NCBI GenBank assembly: GCA_024641945.1
Contig: JAHECD010000033.1
Coordinates: 1-39,983, forward strand
DNA from: Rubrivivax sp.
Lineage (GTDB): Bacteria; Pseudomonadota; Gammaproteobacteria; Burkholderiales; Burkholderiaceae_C
Direction of reading: 5' to 3'
Length of the DNA stretch: 39,983 bases
Program-made: the position numbers and the translations under genes
Shown here: piece after piece, positions 25,645 through 35,200 of the stretch
Numbering within the stretch: the stretch's first letter is position 1
Layout: the number at the start of each line of letters is the position of its first letter
The notes under the pieces: model-generated
What the model was told of the DNA's origin: nothing
Database searches by the model: none
The model's input: only the letters and a program-made list of their open reading frames with translations

Positions 25645-27200
25645 TGAAACGAGCCCCCCAGACCATGACTTCTTCTGCTTCGTCCCGACGTTCCTTCCTT
25701 CAGCAGGCGGCCTCGATGTCCGTGCTGGGCGCCGGCGCGCCGCTGGCGCTCAACCTGTCAGCCATTGGCGCCGCCGCCGCACAGACGGCGTCCGACTACA
25801 AGGCCCTCGTCTGCGTCTTCCTTTATGGCGGCAACGACGCCTTCAACACCGTCCTGGCCACCGACGCCACGTCGTGGCAGAACTACGTGGCCGTGCGCAA
25901 ACAGGCACCCGACCCGATCGCTTTGCTGGCACCCGGGACCGCAAAATCGTCTTCGGGCGCTGCGGGCTCACCAGCGCGGTTGGGTGGCGTGTTGCCCATT
26001 TCGCCGCGCAACGCACAGGGCCGATCTTTTGCGTTGCACCCGGTCCTGGGTGAAATGCAAAGGCTCTTCACCACCGATCGCAGAGTCGCCATCGTGGCCA
26101 ACGTCGGGACGTTGGCCATGCCGACGAGCAAGGCGCAATACAAGCTGGCCTCGCACCCGAAACCGCCCAAGCTGTTCTCCCACAACGACCAGCAAAGCAT
26201 CTGGCAGGCGTTCGAGCCCGAGGGCGCGGCCAATGGCTGGGGAGGCCACCTGGCCGACCTGTTTGCCAGCGCGAACAGCCGGTCGATGTTCAGCGCCGTG
26301 TCCATCGGCCTGTCCGCACCCTGGCTCTCCGGGGTCTCGACGAGGCCTTACCAGATCGGGTCTGCGGGCACGATCCGCTACCCCGTCGATACGAATGGCA
26401 GCATCTACAACTCGGCCGAAGTCGGCGACACGCTGATCCGACTGGCCACGACGAACGCCACGGGACACGTGCTGGCCGGGGACATGGCGGCCACGGCGCG
26501 CCGGTCGGTCGACGCCGAGGCGGCGCTTCGGAGCGTGTTGCGGCCTGCCGGCGAAGCACCCTGGGGCACGCCTGCGTCCAGCTACAGCCAGCTCAACGAT
26601 GCGCTGCTGAAGTATGTCAACCCGCTGACGGGCGCCTCCGATTCCAATCCGCTCGCCCGGCAATTGCAGGCCGTGGCGCGCATGATCCAGGCGAGCGGCT
26701 CGCTCGGCCTGCGTCGCCAGGTCTTTTTTGTCGGCATCGGCGGTTTCGACACGCACAACGAGCAGAACGCCAATCACGCCAAGCTGATGGCGCAATTGGC
26801 CGATGGCCTTTCGTACTTCGATACGGTCCTGGGATCGCTCGGCGTGCGCGACAAGGTCACCACGTTTACCGCCACCGACTTCGGCCGCACCTTCACGAGC
26901 AACGGCGACGGTACCGACCATGGATGGGGCAGCCACCAGTTCGTGATGGGCGGGGCCGTGCGGGGCGGTGACATCTACGGTGATTTCCCGGTCCTGGCGG
27001 CAAAGAACAAGGCGGACAACCACTTCGACGGCAGTCCGGACCAGTTGCTCAACGGCGTGCTTCTCCCGTCGATTTCCGTCGACCAGTACGGCGCCACACT
27101 GGCGCGCTGGTTCGGTATCGGCGATTCAACCCTGCCGGACATCTTCCCCAACCTTGCACGCTTCGACGCATCCACGCGCAACCTGGGCTTCATGGTCTAG
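25644..27200 (+). CDS. DUF1501 family protein with Tat-like signal
   Basis: This 518-residue protein begins with SRRSFLQ (Arg15-Arg16), a twin-arginine-like motif, then a hydrophobic stretch and an Ala-rich cleavage region (IGAAAAQTA). The mature part opens with ALVCVFLYGGNDAFNTV, the DUF1501 signature, and contains GGFDTHNEQNANHAKLM and TATDFGRTFTSNG with DHGWGSHQF, the conserved metal-site-like segments of this alkaline-phosphatase-superfamily relative. It is probably folded in the cytoplasm and exported with its cofactor. It is translationally coupled to the DUF1800 gene. The biochemical role of the pair is not established. Confidence 0.88.
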   Translation: MKRAPQTMTSSASSRRSFLQQAASMSVLGAGAPLALNLSAIGAAAAQTASDYKALVCVFLYGGNDAFNTVLATDATSWQNYVAVRKQAPDPIALLAPGTAKSSSGAAGSPARLGGVLPISPRNAQGRSFALHPVLGEMQRLFTTDRRVAIVANVGTLAMPTSKAQYKLASHPKPPKLFSHNDQQSIWQAFEPEGAANGWGGHLADLFASANSRSMFSAVSIGLSAPWLSGVSTRPYQIGSAGTIRYPVDTNGSIYNSAEVGDTLIRLATTNATGHVLAGDMAATARRSVDAEAALRSVLRPAGEAPWGTPASSYSQLNDALLKYVNPLTGASDSNPLARQLQAVARMIQASGSLGLRRQVFFVGIGGFDTHNEQNANHAKLMAQLADGLSYFDTVLGSLGVRDKVTTFTATDFGRTFTSNGDGTDHGWGSHQFVMGGAVRGGDIYGDFPVLAAKNKADNHFDGSPDQLLNGVLLPSISVDQYGATLARWFGIGDSTLPDIFPNLARFDASTRNLGFMV

Positions 27201-27296
27201 GCGGCATAGGGATTCCAGTGGTTGCATGGTGTGTCCACGGCCCCGGGCCTGTGGGGGTGACACCGTCGGTTTCGTACGTTAGCCTGCAATGAAGCC

Positions 27297-27314
27297 GGGC
27301 CGCCGCGGCGGCCC
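27297..27314. terminator. Possible terminator hairpin after the DUF1501 gene
   Basis: GGGCCGCCGCGGCGGCCC is a perfect 18-base palindrome about 95 bases after the DUF1501 stop, followed by ATTCGTTT. The stem is strong but the T-tract is broken, so intrinsic termination is only plausible. Confidence 0.3.
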
Positions 27315-27421
27315 ATTCGTTTCAGCATGGATTCGATCGCTGCCTGCTGCGGATTCCCGCTGTGCGCTTCTTCTGGCGCATTGCGGTAGCGTAGAGGCCG
27401 TTGATCGTACGGAACACCATG

Positions 27422-29719
27422 ATGGCCAGGGGTTGGATCTTTTGGCGGCGCCAGCCGCTCTTGGCGCTTGTCGCCATCGTCGTGACAGGCTGTGGTGGGG
27501 GTACGTCGGCGCCCGTGGTCAACCTGCCCCCGGCACCGGCGATCACGACCCCTGCCGACGGGACGCTCGTGCGCGCTGGTGAGACGTTGAGCGTGGCGGT
27601 CAGCGGCACGGATCCCGAGGACGGGACGTTGCCTGCCGCACAACTGAGCTGGTGGATCGACCTGCACCACGACGATCACGCGCACCCATTCCAGTTGCCG
27701 ACGACGGGCTTCGGCATGTCGGTGTCGCTGCCGACGCGTGGCGAGACTTCGGAGAACATCTGGTACCGAATCCACGTGCGCGCAACCGACAGCGGCGGCC
27801 TGAGCGCCGAAGCATCACGGGACATCTTCCCGCGCAAGTCGAAGATGACGTTCGCCACGGTGCCGACGGGACTGCAGTTGACGCTGGACGGGCAAGCGGT
27901 CACGGCGCCGACCACCGTCGTGGGCGTGGTCGGCATGGAACGTGATCTTGCTGCGCCGGATCAGGACGCCGCCGGCAAGCGCTACCGCTTCGTCGGTTGG
28001 AGCGACGCGGGCAAGGCGTCGCATACCGTGTCGACCCCCGAAACCGATACGACGTACTCCGCAAACTTCGCCGAAATCGGCCCCGCGGCGAATGTCCCTC
28101 CGACCGTCGTGCTGTCGGCGCCAGGCACCGGTGCGCTGGGCCTGCCGATCGCCCTGTCTGCCGTGGCCAACGATGTCGATGGCACGGTGCAACAGGTCGA
28201 ATTTCTGGATGGTTCAACGTTGCTGGGTACCGATGTCACAGCGCCCTATGGCCTGAACTGGACGCCTGTGGCGGCAGGTCCGCACACGTTGATGGCGCGC
28301 GCCACGGACAACACGGGCGCCACCGCGCTGAGCAAGGCGGTGGTCGTCAGCGTCACGGCCGCGGGTGACGCCTCGGCGCCGAGCGTGCAACTGTTTGCGC
28401 CGGCGAATCTGGCGGACGGGCTGAGCGGCACGTTGCTCCTGCAGGCAACGGCCAGCGACGATGTCGGTGTCGCCGCAGTGCAGTTCGAGGTCGACGGCGT
28501 TCGGGTGGCCGAGGACCTGCTCGCCCCATACACGTCCAGCGTCGACACCGCTGCCTATGCGAGCGGTCAACATGTGGTGCGTGCGCGTGCACGTGACGCC
28601 GCCGGAAATTTCTCGGCCTGGTCCACGTCCACCGTGCGCTTCGCGGGAGTGCGCGGCGCGCCGGCGGGATTCACAGTCAGCGAGGGGTGGGCATCGGGCG
28701 CGGGGTCGGGCACGGCGTTCGTGCAGGCGCCCGACGGGCGCTTCTTCGTGGCCGTTCAGGATGGCCGCCTTCTCGTGGTGAAGAACGGTGCGCTTCTCTC
28801 GAAACCATTCCTCACGGTGCCCGTCGACTCGACCGGCGAGCGGGGGTTGCTCGGCGTCGCGCTGCATCCGAATTTCGCGAGCAACGGGTGGTTGTACGTC
28901 TATCACACACGCATCAACGGCTCTCAGCGCAACAACCGCATCAGCCGGTTCGTCGCCAGCGGTGATGTCTCGACAGGCACGGCCATGGCCAGCATCGACC
29001 TGCCCAACGTCGACGCCACCAATCACAATGGCGGCGCCATGCGTTTCGGCCCCGACGGAAAGCTCTACGTGTCCGTGGGCGACAACGCGACGGGGACCAA
29101 GGCACAGGATCTCAATGACCCCTTCGGCAAGATCCTGCGCTTCAACGACGACCTCTCCATCCCGGCGGACAACCCGTTCTGCACGACGCCCGGCAAGCTG
29201 GCCTGTGCGGCATGGGCCTATGGTCTGCGCAATCCGTTCACATTTGCATTCCAGCCCGGTACCGGCCGCATGCATATCAATGACGTCGGGCAGAACACCT
29301 GGGAGGAAATCAACCTCGGCGCCGCGCGGGCCAACTATGGGTGGCCCGGATCCGAGGGTCCGAACAATGTCGGCGCGGGAATCACTGCGCCACTGTTTGC
29401 CTACCGGCACTCGAATGCGGTGCCGGCGGGGTCGGGTCTAGGCGGATTCTTCATCGGCAAGGCCATCGTTGGCGGAACGTTCTATCCGTCCAACGGGCCA
29501 TTCCCGGTGACCTATCGGGGCAAGTACTTCTTTGCCGACTACGTGAATCGCTGGGTCGGCGTGCTCGACGTGGCGAATGGCAACGCCGCGTACGCCTTTG
29601 CCAACGTCAACCCCTTCGTGGTCGACATGCTCGTCGGAGTCGACGGGGCGCTATACGTGCTGGGGCGCAGCGTGCCGGACCAACTCGGCTTCGACATCGT
29701 GCGGATCAGCCCTTCCTGA
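27422..29719 (+). CDS. PQQ-type sugar dehydrogenase lipoprotein with Ig-like domains
   Basis: This 765-residue protein has a lipobox (VTGC, Cys24) followed by Gly. An N-terminal region has a PKD-like segment (about 35-130) with a His/Asp-rich stretch (DLHHDDHAH), two Ig-like modules follow (about 225-313 and 318-407), and then a glucose/sorbosone dehydrogenase beta-propeller (about 417-763). Propeller signatures are RGLLGVALHPNF, NHNGGAMRFGPDGKLYVSVGD with the probable catalytic His535, GLRNPFTFAFQPGTG and INDVGQNTWEEIN. This family oxidises aldose sugars with PQQ as cofactor in the periplasm or at the surface. ATG 27422 has GGAA about 7 bases upstream; ATG 27419 or TTG 27401 are alternatives. 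It probably has its own promoter in the preceding 220 bases. Confidence 0.88.
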   Translation: MARGWIFWRRQPLLALVAIVVTGCGGGTSAPVVNLPPAPAITTPADGTLVRAGETLSVAVSGTDPEDGTLPAAQLSWWIDLHHDDHAHPFQLPTTGFGMSVSLPTRGETSENIWYRIHVRATDSGGLSAEASRDIFPRKSKMTFATVPTGLQLTLDGQAVTAPTTVVGVVGMERDLAAPDQDAAGKRYRFVGWSDAGKASHTVSTPETDTTYSANFAEIGPAANVPPTVVLSAPGTGALGLPIALSAVANDVDGTVQQVEFLDGSTLLGTDVTAPYGLNWTPVAAGPHTLMARATDNTGATALSKAVVVSVTAAGDASAPSVQLFAPANLADGLSGTLLLQATASDDVGVAAVQFEVDGVRVAEDLLAPYTSSVDTAAYASGQHVVRARARDAAGNFSAWSTSTVRFAGVRGAPAGFTVSEGWASGAGSGTAFVQAPDGRFFVAVQDGRLLVVKNGALLSKPFLTVPVDSTGERGLLGVALHPNFASNGWLYVYHTRINGSQRNNRISRFVASGDVSTGTAMASIDLPNVDATNHNGGAMRFGPDGKLYVSVGDNATGTKAQDLNDPFGKILRFNDDLSIPADNPFCTTPGKLACAAWAYGLRNPFTFAFQPGTGRMHINDVGQNTWEEINLGAARANYGWPGSEGPNNVGAGITAPLFAYRHSNAVPAGSGLGGFFIGKAIVGGTFYPSNGPFPVTYRGKYFFADYVNRWVGVLDVANGNAAYAFANVNPFVVDMLVGVDGALYVLGRSVPDQLGFDIVRISPS

Positions 29720-29808
29720 GCAAGGCTTAGGGACGTTGCCCACTGTCATGGACAGGACACATGGCAGTTGGAGACTTCCGCAGACTTGACGTCTAAGGGA
29801 GATGCCGC

Positions 29809-30096
29809 ATGCACGAACGAATCACGACTGTCCGGCGCGGGCTCGTCATCGGCAGCCTGCTGCTGGCGGGGTTGCGGATGTTTTCCGATGCCACGGGCTT
29901 GCCGACAGTCCTCCAGGAGTTGCCACCACAGGCGCTGGTGCAGATGCATCACCATGACACGCAATGGGCAGCCTGCGGCCTGTCGATCGTCGATGCCGAG
30001 TCGCCGCAACACTGGGCGGATCGCGGCATCGGCATGTTGTCGGATCCGTCACACTGCCTTCGACCACCCGCGTTCGATACGGTGGGTGGAAGTTGA
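29809..30096 (+). CDS. Small hypothetical protein
   Basis: This 95-residue frame has a good ribosome binding site (AAGGGAG, about 7 bases upstream). The N-terminus has a hydrophobic stretch (GLVIGSLLLAGL, about 11-22) that could be a signal or anchor; the rest contains a His cluster (MHHHD) and two Cys. No family is recognised. The strong ribosome binding site is the main argument that it is real. Confidence 0.45.
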   Translation: MHERITTVRRGLVIGSLLLAGLRMFSDATGLPTVLQELPPQALVQMHHHDTQWAACGLSIVDAESPQHWADRGIGMLSDPSHCLRPPAFDTVGGS

Positions 30097-30120
30097 TGCC
30101 GGCAGACTGTTTCCGTCGGT

Positions 30121-30176
30121 GACGGCCCGCAGCAGGCCCGGGAGCCTCGGCGATACTCCGCGGCGAGCGGGCCGTC
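30121..30176. repeat. Inverted repeat between small ORF and UPF0104 gene
   Basis: GACGGCCCGC (30121-30130) and GCGGGCCGTC (30167-30176) are perfectly complementary over 10 bp with a 36-base loop that can pair further (GGAG with CTCC). It lies about 20 bases before the next start. Possible attenuator or leader structure; no T-run follows. Confidence 0.35.
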
Positions 30177-30197
30177 CGTTCGCATGCCGGAGCGGCA

Positions 30198-31220
30198 TTG
30201 AAGTCCCGACTATCCCGCTGGATCGTTGGCGGTCTGTTGGCCGCGGGCCTCCTGGCCGCCTTTCTTCATGGGGTTGACCTGCGTGAACTCGGCACGACCC
30301 TGAGCCGAGCGTCACCCATGGCCTTGCTTGGCGTTGTCGGCCTGACCGGCGCCGCCTACTGGGCTCGGGCCTGGCGGTGGGGCGACTTGATGCAGCCCAT
30401 CGTGGTCGTTCCGCAGCGCGATCTGCTGTCGGCCACGGTGCTGGCATTTGCATCGAGTCTGGTCGTGCCGCGGTCGGGTGAGATCCTTCGCCCCTGGCTG
30501 ATTTCGCGTCGGCACGCGATCACGCTGTCTGCCGGCTTCGCCACCATCGTCATCGAGCGTCTCGTGGACCTCATCTGCGTCGTGCTCATGTTCACGGCCT
30601 ATCTTTTCGTGCTCCCGCGGCCCGCATCCGAAGTCAGCACGAAGTGGGTCGAATCTCTTCAATATGGCGGCGTCGTGGCCGGCGCGGGCGCCTTGGTGCT
30701 GTTGGCGGTCTTGCTGGCCTTCCATGCCAATGCCGAAGGCACGGTAGCGGGAATCGAGCGCCTGTTCAGGCACGCACCGCATTGGATCTCCTCCCGTGTC
30801 GGATCCGTACTGCATTCGTTTTCCGATGGCCTGGCCGTCCTGCGAGCGCCCTGGGGCCACCTCGGCTTGATCGCGCTGCAGTCCGTCGTCGTGTGGCTGT
30901 TGACGGCCGCCAGCCTGCATCTGGTTCAGGTCGCCTTTTCCATCGACCTGCCATTCCATTCGGCATTCCTCATCATCGCTTTCCTCGTCGTCGGCGAGTC
31001 GATTCCCACGCCCGGGCTCATCGGCGGCTTCCATGCCTTCTATCTGCTGGCATTGGTGGAGGTCTACGGCGTCGACAGGACCACCGCTGCCGCCGCCGGC
31101 ATCACGGCCCATGCGCTTACCAACATTCCGGTGCTCGCCGCCGGTGCGGCGCTGCTGGGTCGCGAAAGTCTGAGCATGGGCAAGGTAGCCGAAGCCGTCC
31201 GCACGGAGCCCGAGGGCTGA
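30198..31220 (+). CDS. Lysylphosphatidylglycerol synthase TM-region family protein (UPF0104)
   Basis: This 340-residue integral membrane protein has about eight helices. It matches the flippase-like LPG_synthase_TM / UPF0104 family: an N-terminal KSRLSRWIVGGLLAAGLL, the conserved WRWGDLM near the second helix, SSLVVPRSGEILRPWLISRR, ERLVDLICVVLMF, and GESIPTPGLIGGFHAFYLLALVEVYGV (Pro-x-Pro-Gly-x-x-Gly core). It has no catalytic aminoacyl-transfer domain. The start is TTG, with GGAG about 6 bases upstream. Family members are proposed lipid or glycolipid transporters; near an exopolysaccharide locus it may serve envelope lipid or lipid-carrier handling (inference). Confidence 0.82.
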   Translation: MKSRLSRWIVGGLLAAGLLAAFLHGVDLRELGTTLSRASPMALLGVVGLTGAAYWARAWRWGDLMQPIVVVPQRDLLSATVLAFASSLVVPRSGEILRPWLISRRHAITLSAGFATIVIERLVDLICVVLMFTAYLFVLPRPASEVSTKWVESLQYGGVVAGAGALVLLAVLLAFHANAEGTVAGIERLFRHAPHWISSRVGSVLHSFSDGLAVLRAPWGHLGLIALQSVVVWLLTAASLHLVQVAFSIDLPFHSAFLIIAFLVVGESIPTPGLIGGFHAFYLLALVEVYGVDRTTAAAAGITAHALTNIPVLAAGAALLGRESLSMGKVAEAVRTEPEG

Positions 31221-31452
31221 CCCCTCAGTTCGCACGGTGTGCGGTACGTTGCACATTCACGCTTTTGCCGCGACGCAGCATCGCGCCATCGTCAGACGGT
31301 GCGTGGGCTGCCGCAAAATCATCGACGACTAGAATCCTGCGGTTCGCGTCGGCTGTCCGGACAGTGGTTCCCCTGTTGAGGCGGGCCGCCTGCGAGCGTG
31401 CAGCCGCGCCGTTGCCGCCGCCCACCGTACCCAATCAAGATTGAACAAGCCC

Positions 31453-32904
31453 ATGAAGATCCCCGTGCAACCTGTCGTCATGGCAGGCGGCTCTGGAACC
31501 CGGCTTTGGCCGTTGTCCAGGGCCGGCTATCCGAAGCAGTTCCTGGTTCTCTCTGGAACGACCAGCCTGCTCCAGCAGTCCGTCGAGCGGATGTGCGGAC
31601 TGGACGCGCCGGATATCGAAGTTGCGGCGCCACTGGTCGTCGGAAACGAAGAGCACCGCTTTCTGGTCCTTGATCAGTTGCGCGAGATGAAGGTCGAGCC
31701 CAAGGCCGTGGTTCTCGAGCCAATGGGCCGAAATACCGCTCCAGCGTTGACGCTTGCAGCGCTGCAGGCGGTATCGGACGGCACGGATCCCGTTCTGGTC
31801 ATGACGCCCGCCGACCAGACAGTCACCGACACACCTGCATTCACCGAGGTGCTCCGTGCTGCGGTCCGTCTCGCGGCCAGCGAAGGCCGCATCGTCATCT
31901 TGGGCATCACGCCCGACCGACCCGAGACCGGTTTCGGCTATGTCCAGGCCCAGGCCGGCGACGGTGCACCGGAGGTCGTGCGCTTTGTAGAGAAGCCGGA
32001 CGCCGACACGGCCCGCCGCTACCTGGCCGAAGGCAATTACTACTGGAACGGCGGCATGTTCGTGCTGCGCGCGTCGGTCTGGCTGGCGGCTCTGCAACGC
32101 TTCCGGCCGGACATCCTGGCTGCGACGCAGGCCGCGTTTGCGGCACGCACCCACGATGCGGTCTTCATCCGACCGGGCAAGGCCGAGTTTGCGGCGGTGC
32201 CGTCGGAGTCGATCGACTATGCCGTGATGGAGAAGTGCCCCGGCTCGCTCGCGCAGACCGGCATCGACCTGCGCATGTTGCCGCTTTCCGCCGGCTGGAA
32301 CGACCTGGGCGCATGGGAGGCTGTCTGGCAGGTGGCTGCCAAGGACTCCAGCGGCAACGTGGCGCAGGGCGACGTGCTGCTCGACGACAGCACCGACACG
32401 CTCGTGCACGCGACGAGCCGGCTCGTGAGCGTGATCGGATTGCACGATGTCGTCGTGGTCGAAACGCCCGATGCCGTGCTCGTCAGCGACCGCGCTCGCA
32501 GCCAGGATGTCAAGAAGGTGGTTGGTGCGTTGGGCAACGCGCAACGCGGCGAACATCAACTGCATCGCAAGGTCCATCGTCCTTGGGGCTGGTACGACAG
32601 CATCGACCATGGCGAGCGTTTCCAGGTCAAGCGCATCATGGTCAAGCCAGGTGCGAGCCTGAGCCTGCAGAAGCATCACCATCGCGCCGAGCATTGGATC
32701 GTCGTCAGTGGTACCGCCGAAGTGACCAACGGCGACCAGGTGATCCTGCTGACGGAGAACCAGAGTACCTACATCCCGCTGGGGCAGGTGCACCGGCTCG
32801 CCAATCCGGGCAAGGTGCCGCTCGAGATCATCGAGGTGCAATCGGGCAGCTACCTCGGTGAAGACGATATCGTCCGTTTCGAAGATACCTACGGCCGCAG
32901 TTGA
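31453..32904 (+). CDS. manC: Mannose-1-phosphate guanylyltransferase / mannose-6-phosphate isomerase
   Basis: This bifunctional cytoplasmic enzyme has 483 residues. The N-terminal pyrophosphorylase has [20 protein letters not shown], then [14 protein letters not shown] and [17 protein letters not shown]. The C-terminal cupin isomerase domain has [34 protein letters not shown] and [14 protein letters not shown], including the metal-binding His residues. It makes GDP-mannose, feeding gmd and fcl downstream. ATG 31453 gives the usual short leader before the [10 protein letters not shown] loop; TTG 31441 (four residues longer) is the alternative. Phosphomannomutase is not in the window. Confidence 0.94.
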   Translation: MKIPVQPVVMAGGSGTRLWPLSRAGYPKQFLVLSGTTSLLQQSVERMCGLDAPDIEVAAPLVVGNEEHRFLVLDQLREMKVEPKAVVLEPMGRNTAPALTLAALQAVSDGTDPVLVMTPADQTVTDTPAFTEVLRAAVRLAASEGRIVILGITPDRPETGFGYVQAQAGDGAPEVVRFVEKPDADTARRYLAEGNYYWNGGMFVLRASVWLAALQRFRPDILAATQAAFAARTHDAVFIRPGKAEFAAVPSESIDYAVMEKCPGSLAQTGIDLRMLPLSAGWNDLGAWEAVWQVAAKDSSGNVAQGDVLLDDSTDTLVHATSRLVSVIGLHDVVVVETPDAVLVSDRARSQDVKKVVGALGNAQRGEHQLHRKVHRPWGWYDSIDHGERFQVKRIMVKPGASLSLQKHHHRAEHWIVVSGTAEVTNGDQVILLTENQSTYIPLGQVHRLANPGKVPLEIIEVQSGSYLGEDDIVRFEDTYGRS

Positions 32905-32923
32905 TGCGCGCCGCAGACCACCC

Positions 32924-33883
32924 ATGACCACGTCTCCAAATTCAAGCACCAAGCCACCGCGTATCTTCGTGACCGGCCATCGCGGCATGGTCGGGTCGGC
33001 CATCCTGCGCCGCCTCGAGGCGGGTGGGCATGCCGACCTGATCGTGCGCAGCCGCAGCCAACTCGACCTGCTCGACCAGGTCGCGGTGCATCGATTTCTC
33101 GCCGAGACGAAGCCCGACTACATCTTCATCGCCGCCGCCAAGGTCGGCGGCATCCAGGCGAACAACCAGTACCGTGCGGACTTTCTGTACCAGAACCTGC
33201 AGATCCAGAACAACCTGATCCACGGGGCCCACCTGGCCGGGGTGCAGCGCCTGATGTTTCTGGGTTCGAGCTGCATCTACCCGCGCGATTGCCCGCAGCC
33301 GATCAAGGAAGACTATCTGCTCACCGGGCCGCTCGAACCCACCAACGAGCCCTATGCCATCGCCAAGATCGCCGGCATCAAACTCTGCGAGAGTTACAAC
33401 CGCCAGTACGGGCGGCAGTACATCAGCGTGATGCCGACCAATCTGTACGGGCCCAACGACAATTACGACCTCGCGAACAGTCATGTGCTGCCGGCGCTGC
33501 TGCGAAAGGCGCACGAGGCGCGCGAGCGTGGCGATTCGGAATACGTGGTGTGGGGAACCGGTACGCCGCGCCGGGAATTCCTGTATGTGGATGACCTGGC
33601 TGACGCCTGCGTCCACCTGATGGACGCAGGCTACGACGGGCCATTGGTCAATATCGGCACCGGCGAGGACGTCACCATCCGCGAGCTTGCCGAAACCGTC
33701 ATGCGGGTGGTCGGTTTCAAGGGGCGGACCGTCTTCGACCACACCAAACCCGACGGCACGCCGCGAAAGCTGCTCGACGTGAGCCGCCTCGCGAGTCTGG
33801 GCTGGAAGGCCCGGGTGGGCTTGGCCGACGGCATCGCCCGCGCGTACGCCGCAGCACCTTTCCACACTGCATCTGCAACCTGA
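32924..33883 (+). CDS. fcl: GDP-L-fucose synthase
   Basis: This 319-residue short-chain dehydrogenase/reductase of the WcaG/Fcl type has the cofactor loop [29 protein letters not shown], the catalytic Tyr-x3-Lys in [23 protein letters not shown] and the sugar-binding [18 protein letters not shown]. It carries out epimerisation and NADPH reduction of GDP-4-keto-6-deoxymannose to GDP-L-fucose. The ATG lies 19 bases after the manC stop; longer frames upstream overlap manC and have an atypical N-terminus. Confidence 0.94.
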   Translation: MTTSPNSSTKPPRIFVTGHRGMVGSAILRRLEAGGHADLIVRSRSQLDLLDQVAVHRFLAETKPDYIFIAAAKVGGIQANNQYRADFLYQNLQIQNNLIHGAHLAGVQRLMFLGSSCIYPRDCPQPIKEDYLLTGPLEPTNEPYAIAKIAGIKLCESYNRQYGRQYISVMPTNLYGPNDNYDLANSHVLPALLRKAHEARERGDSEYVVWGTGTPRREFLYVDDLADACVHLMDAGYDGPLVNIGTGEDVTIRELAETVMRVVGFKGRTVFDHTKPDGTPRKLLDVSRLASLGWKARVGLADGIARAYAAAPFHTASAT

Positions 33884-33900
33884 ACGACGCGAGCACCGAG

Positions 33901-35025
33901 ATGACAACGAACCCCAAGACCGCCCTCATCACCGGCGTCACCGGCCAGGACGGCGCATACCTCGCAGAACTTCTGCTCAGCAAGGGCTACACGGTGCACG
34001 GCATCAAGCGCCGTTCTTCGCTGTTCAATACCGACCGTGTCGACCACCTGTACCAGGATCCGCACGTCGACCACCAGCGTTTCACGCTTCACTATGGTGA
34101 CCTGACCGACAGCACCAACCTGATCCGTATCGTGCAGCAGGTGCAGCCCGACGAGATCTACAACCTCGCGGCGATGAGCCATGTCGCGGTGAGTTTCGAG
34201 GAGCCGGAGTACACGGCGAACGCTGACGGCATCGGCACGCTGCGGCTGCTCGAGGCCATCCGCATTCTCGGTCTGACCAAGAAGACGCGCTTCTATCAAG
34301 CGAGCACCTCCGAGCTTTACGGCCTGGTGCAAGAGATCCCCCAGAAGGAAACCACGCCTTTCTACCCGCGCAGCCCCTATGCGGTGGCCAAGATGTACGC
34401 CTATTGGATCACGGTGAACTACCGCGAGGCCTACGGCATGTATGCCTGCAACGGCATCCTCTTCAACCACGAGAGCCCGGTGCGTGGCGAGACCTTCGTG
34501 ACGCGCAAGATCACGCGCGCCGTTGCGCGCATTGCACTCGGTCTGCAGGACTGCCTGTACCTCGGCAACATGAGCGCGCTGCGCGACTGGGGCCATGCGC
34601 GCGACTATGTTCAGATGCAATGGATGATGTTGCAGCAGGAGCAGGCCGACGATTTCGTGATCGCCACCGGCGTGCAGTACAGCGTGCGTGAGTTCGTGCA
34701 GCGCGCCGCCGCAGAGCTGGGTGTGACCGTCGAGTTCCGGGGTGAGGGCGTGGCTGAGACCGGTGTCGTGACCAAGGTCGAAGGTACACGGGCAAAGTGC
34801 AAGGCCGGCGACGTGATCGTGCGCGTGGATCCGCGTTATTTCCGCCCGACGGAGGTGGAGACGCTGCTTGGAGATCCCACCAAGGCGAAGACCAAGCTCG
34901 GCTGGACGCCCACGACGACCTTCGAGGAACTCGTGCGCGAGATGGTCGAGAGCGACTACACCTCGGCCAAGCGCGACAGCATGGTCAAGCTTGCGGGCTT
35001 CCAGGCCTACGATTACCACGAGTAA
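33901..35025 (+). CDS. gmd: GDP-mannose 4,6-dehydratase
   Basis: This 374-residue protein has the NAD(P) loop [17 protein letters not shown], the family motif [17 protein letters not shown], the catalytic Thr/Ser and Tyr-Lys region ([28 protein letters not shown]) and [16 protein letters not shown]. It converts GDP-mannose to GDP-4-keto-6-deoxymannose, the substrate of Fcl. It follows fcl by 17 bases, completing a manC-fcl-gmd operon. The presence of both Gmd and Fcl argues for L-fucose (or a derivative) in the polymer. Confidence 0.96.
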   Translation: MTTNPKTALITGVTGQDGAYLAELLLSKGYTVHGIKRRSSLFNTDRVDHLYQDPHVDHQRFTLHYGDLTDSTNLIRIVQQVQPDEIYNLAAMSHVAVSFEEPEYTANADGIGTLRLLEAIRILGLTKKTRFYQASTSELYGLVQEIPQKETTPFYPRSPYAVAKMYAYWITVNYREAYGMYACNGILFNHESPVRGETFVTRKITRAVARIALGLQDCLYLGNMSALRDWGHARDYVQMQWMMLQQEQADDFVIATGVQYSVREFVQRAAAELGVTVEFRGEGVAETGVVTKVEGTRAKCKAGDVIVRVDPRYFRPTEVETLLGDPTKAKTKLGWTPTTTFEELVREMVESDYTSAKRDSMVKLAGFQAYDYHE

Positions 35026-35131
35026 TCCCGCGCTGTTCGGCGTACTGCTGCACCAGCTCTCGTGCTGGCAGCTGTCACGAGCCGTAAGAGGTGTGCGACT
35101 GAGTGCCAGCAGGTCAATCTGAAGGCATCGG

Positions 35132-35193
35132 ACTCCGACAATCCAGACATTGAACCTGCCTGCATGGCAGGCGGGTCGCGGATCTGTCGGAGT
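35132..35193 (+). promoter_or_regulatory. Leader hairpin enclosing the ribosome binding site of the GH-like gene
   Basis: ACTCCGACAATCC (35132-35144) pairs with GGATcTGTCGGAGT (35180-35193), 13 bp with a single bulged C. Inside lies a second hairpin, CCTGCC-TGCAT-GGCAGG (35155-35171). The GGAG at 35189-35192, 8 bases before ATG 35201, is the only Shine-Dalgarno candidate and sits in the 3' arm, so the structure would hide it. This suggests translational control by an RNA switch, thermosensor or binding protein (inference). Confidence 0.5.
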
Positions 35194-35200
35194 GTGAGTG

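Noticed and set aside
27220..27265. CCACGGCC...GGCCTGTGG hairpin after the DUF1501 gene
   Set aside because: It needs a bulge and a wobble pair and has no T-run; the palindrome at 27297-27314 is the better candidate.
31330..31364. TAGAAT box and CTGTCCGGACAG palindrome upstream of manC
   Set aside because: No acceptable -35 lies 16-18 bases upstream of the box, and a 12-base palindrome is expected by chance in GC-rich DNA; not enough to call a promoter or operator.
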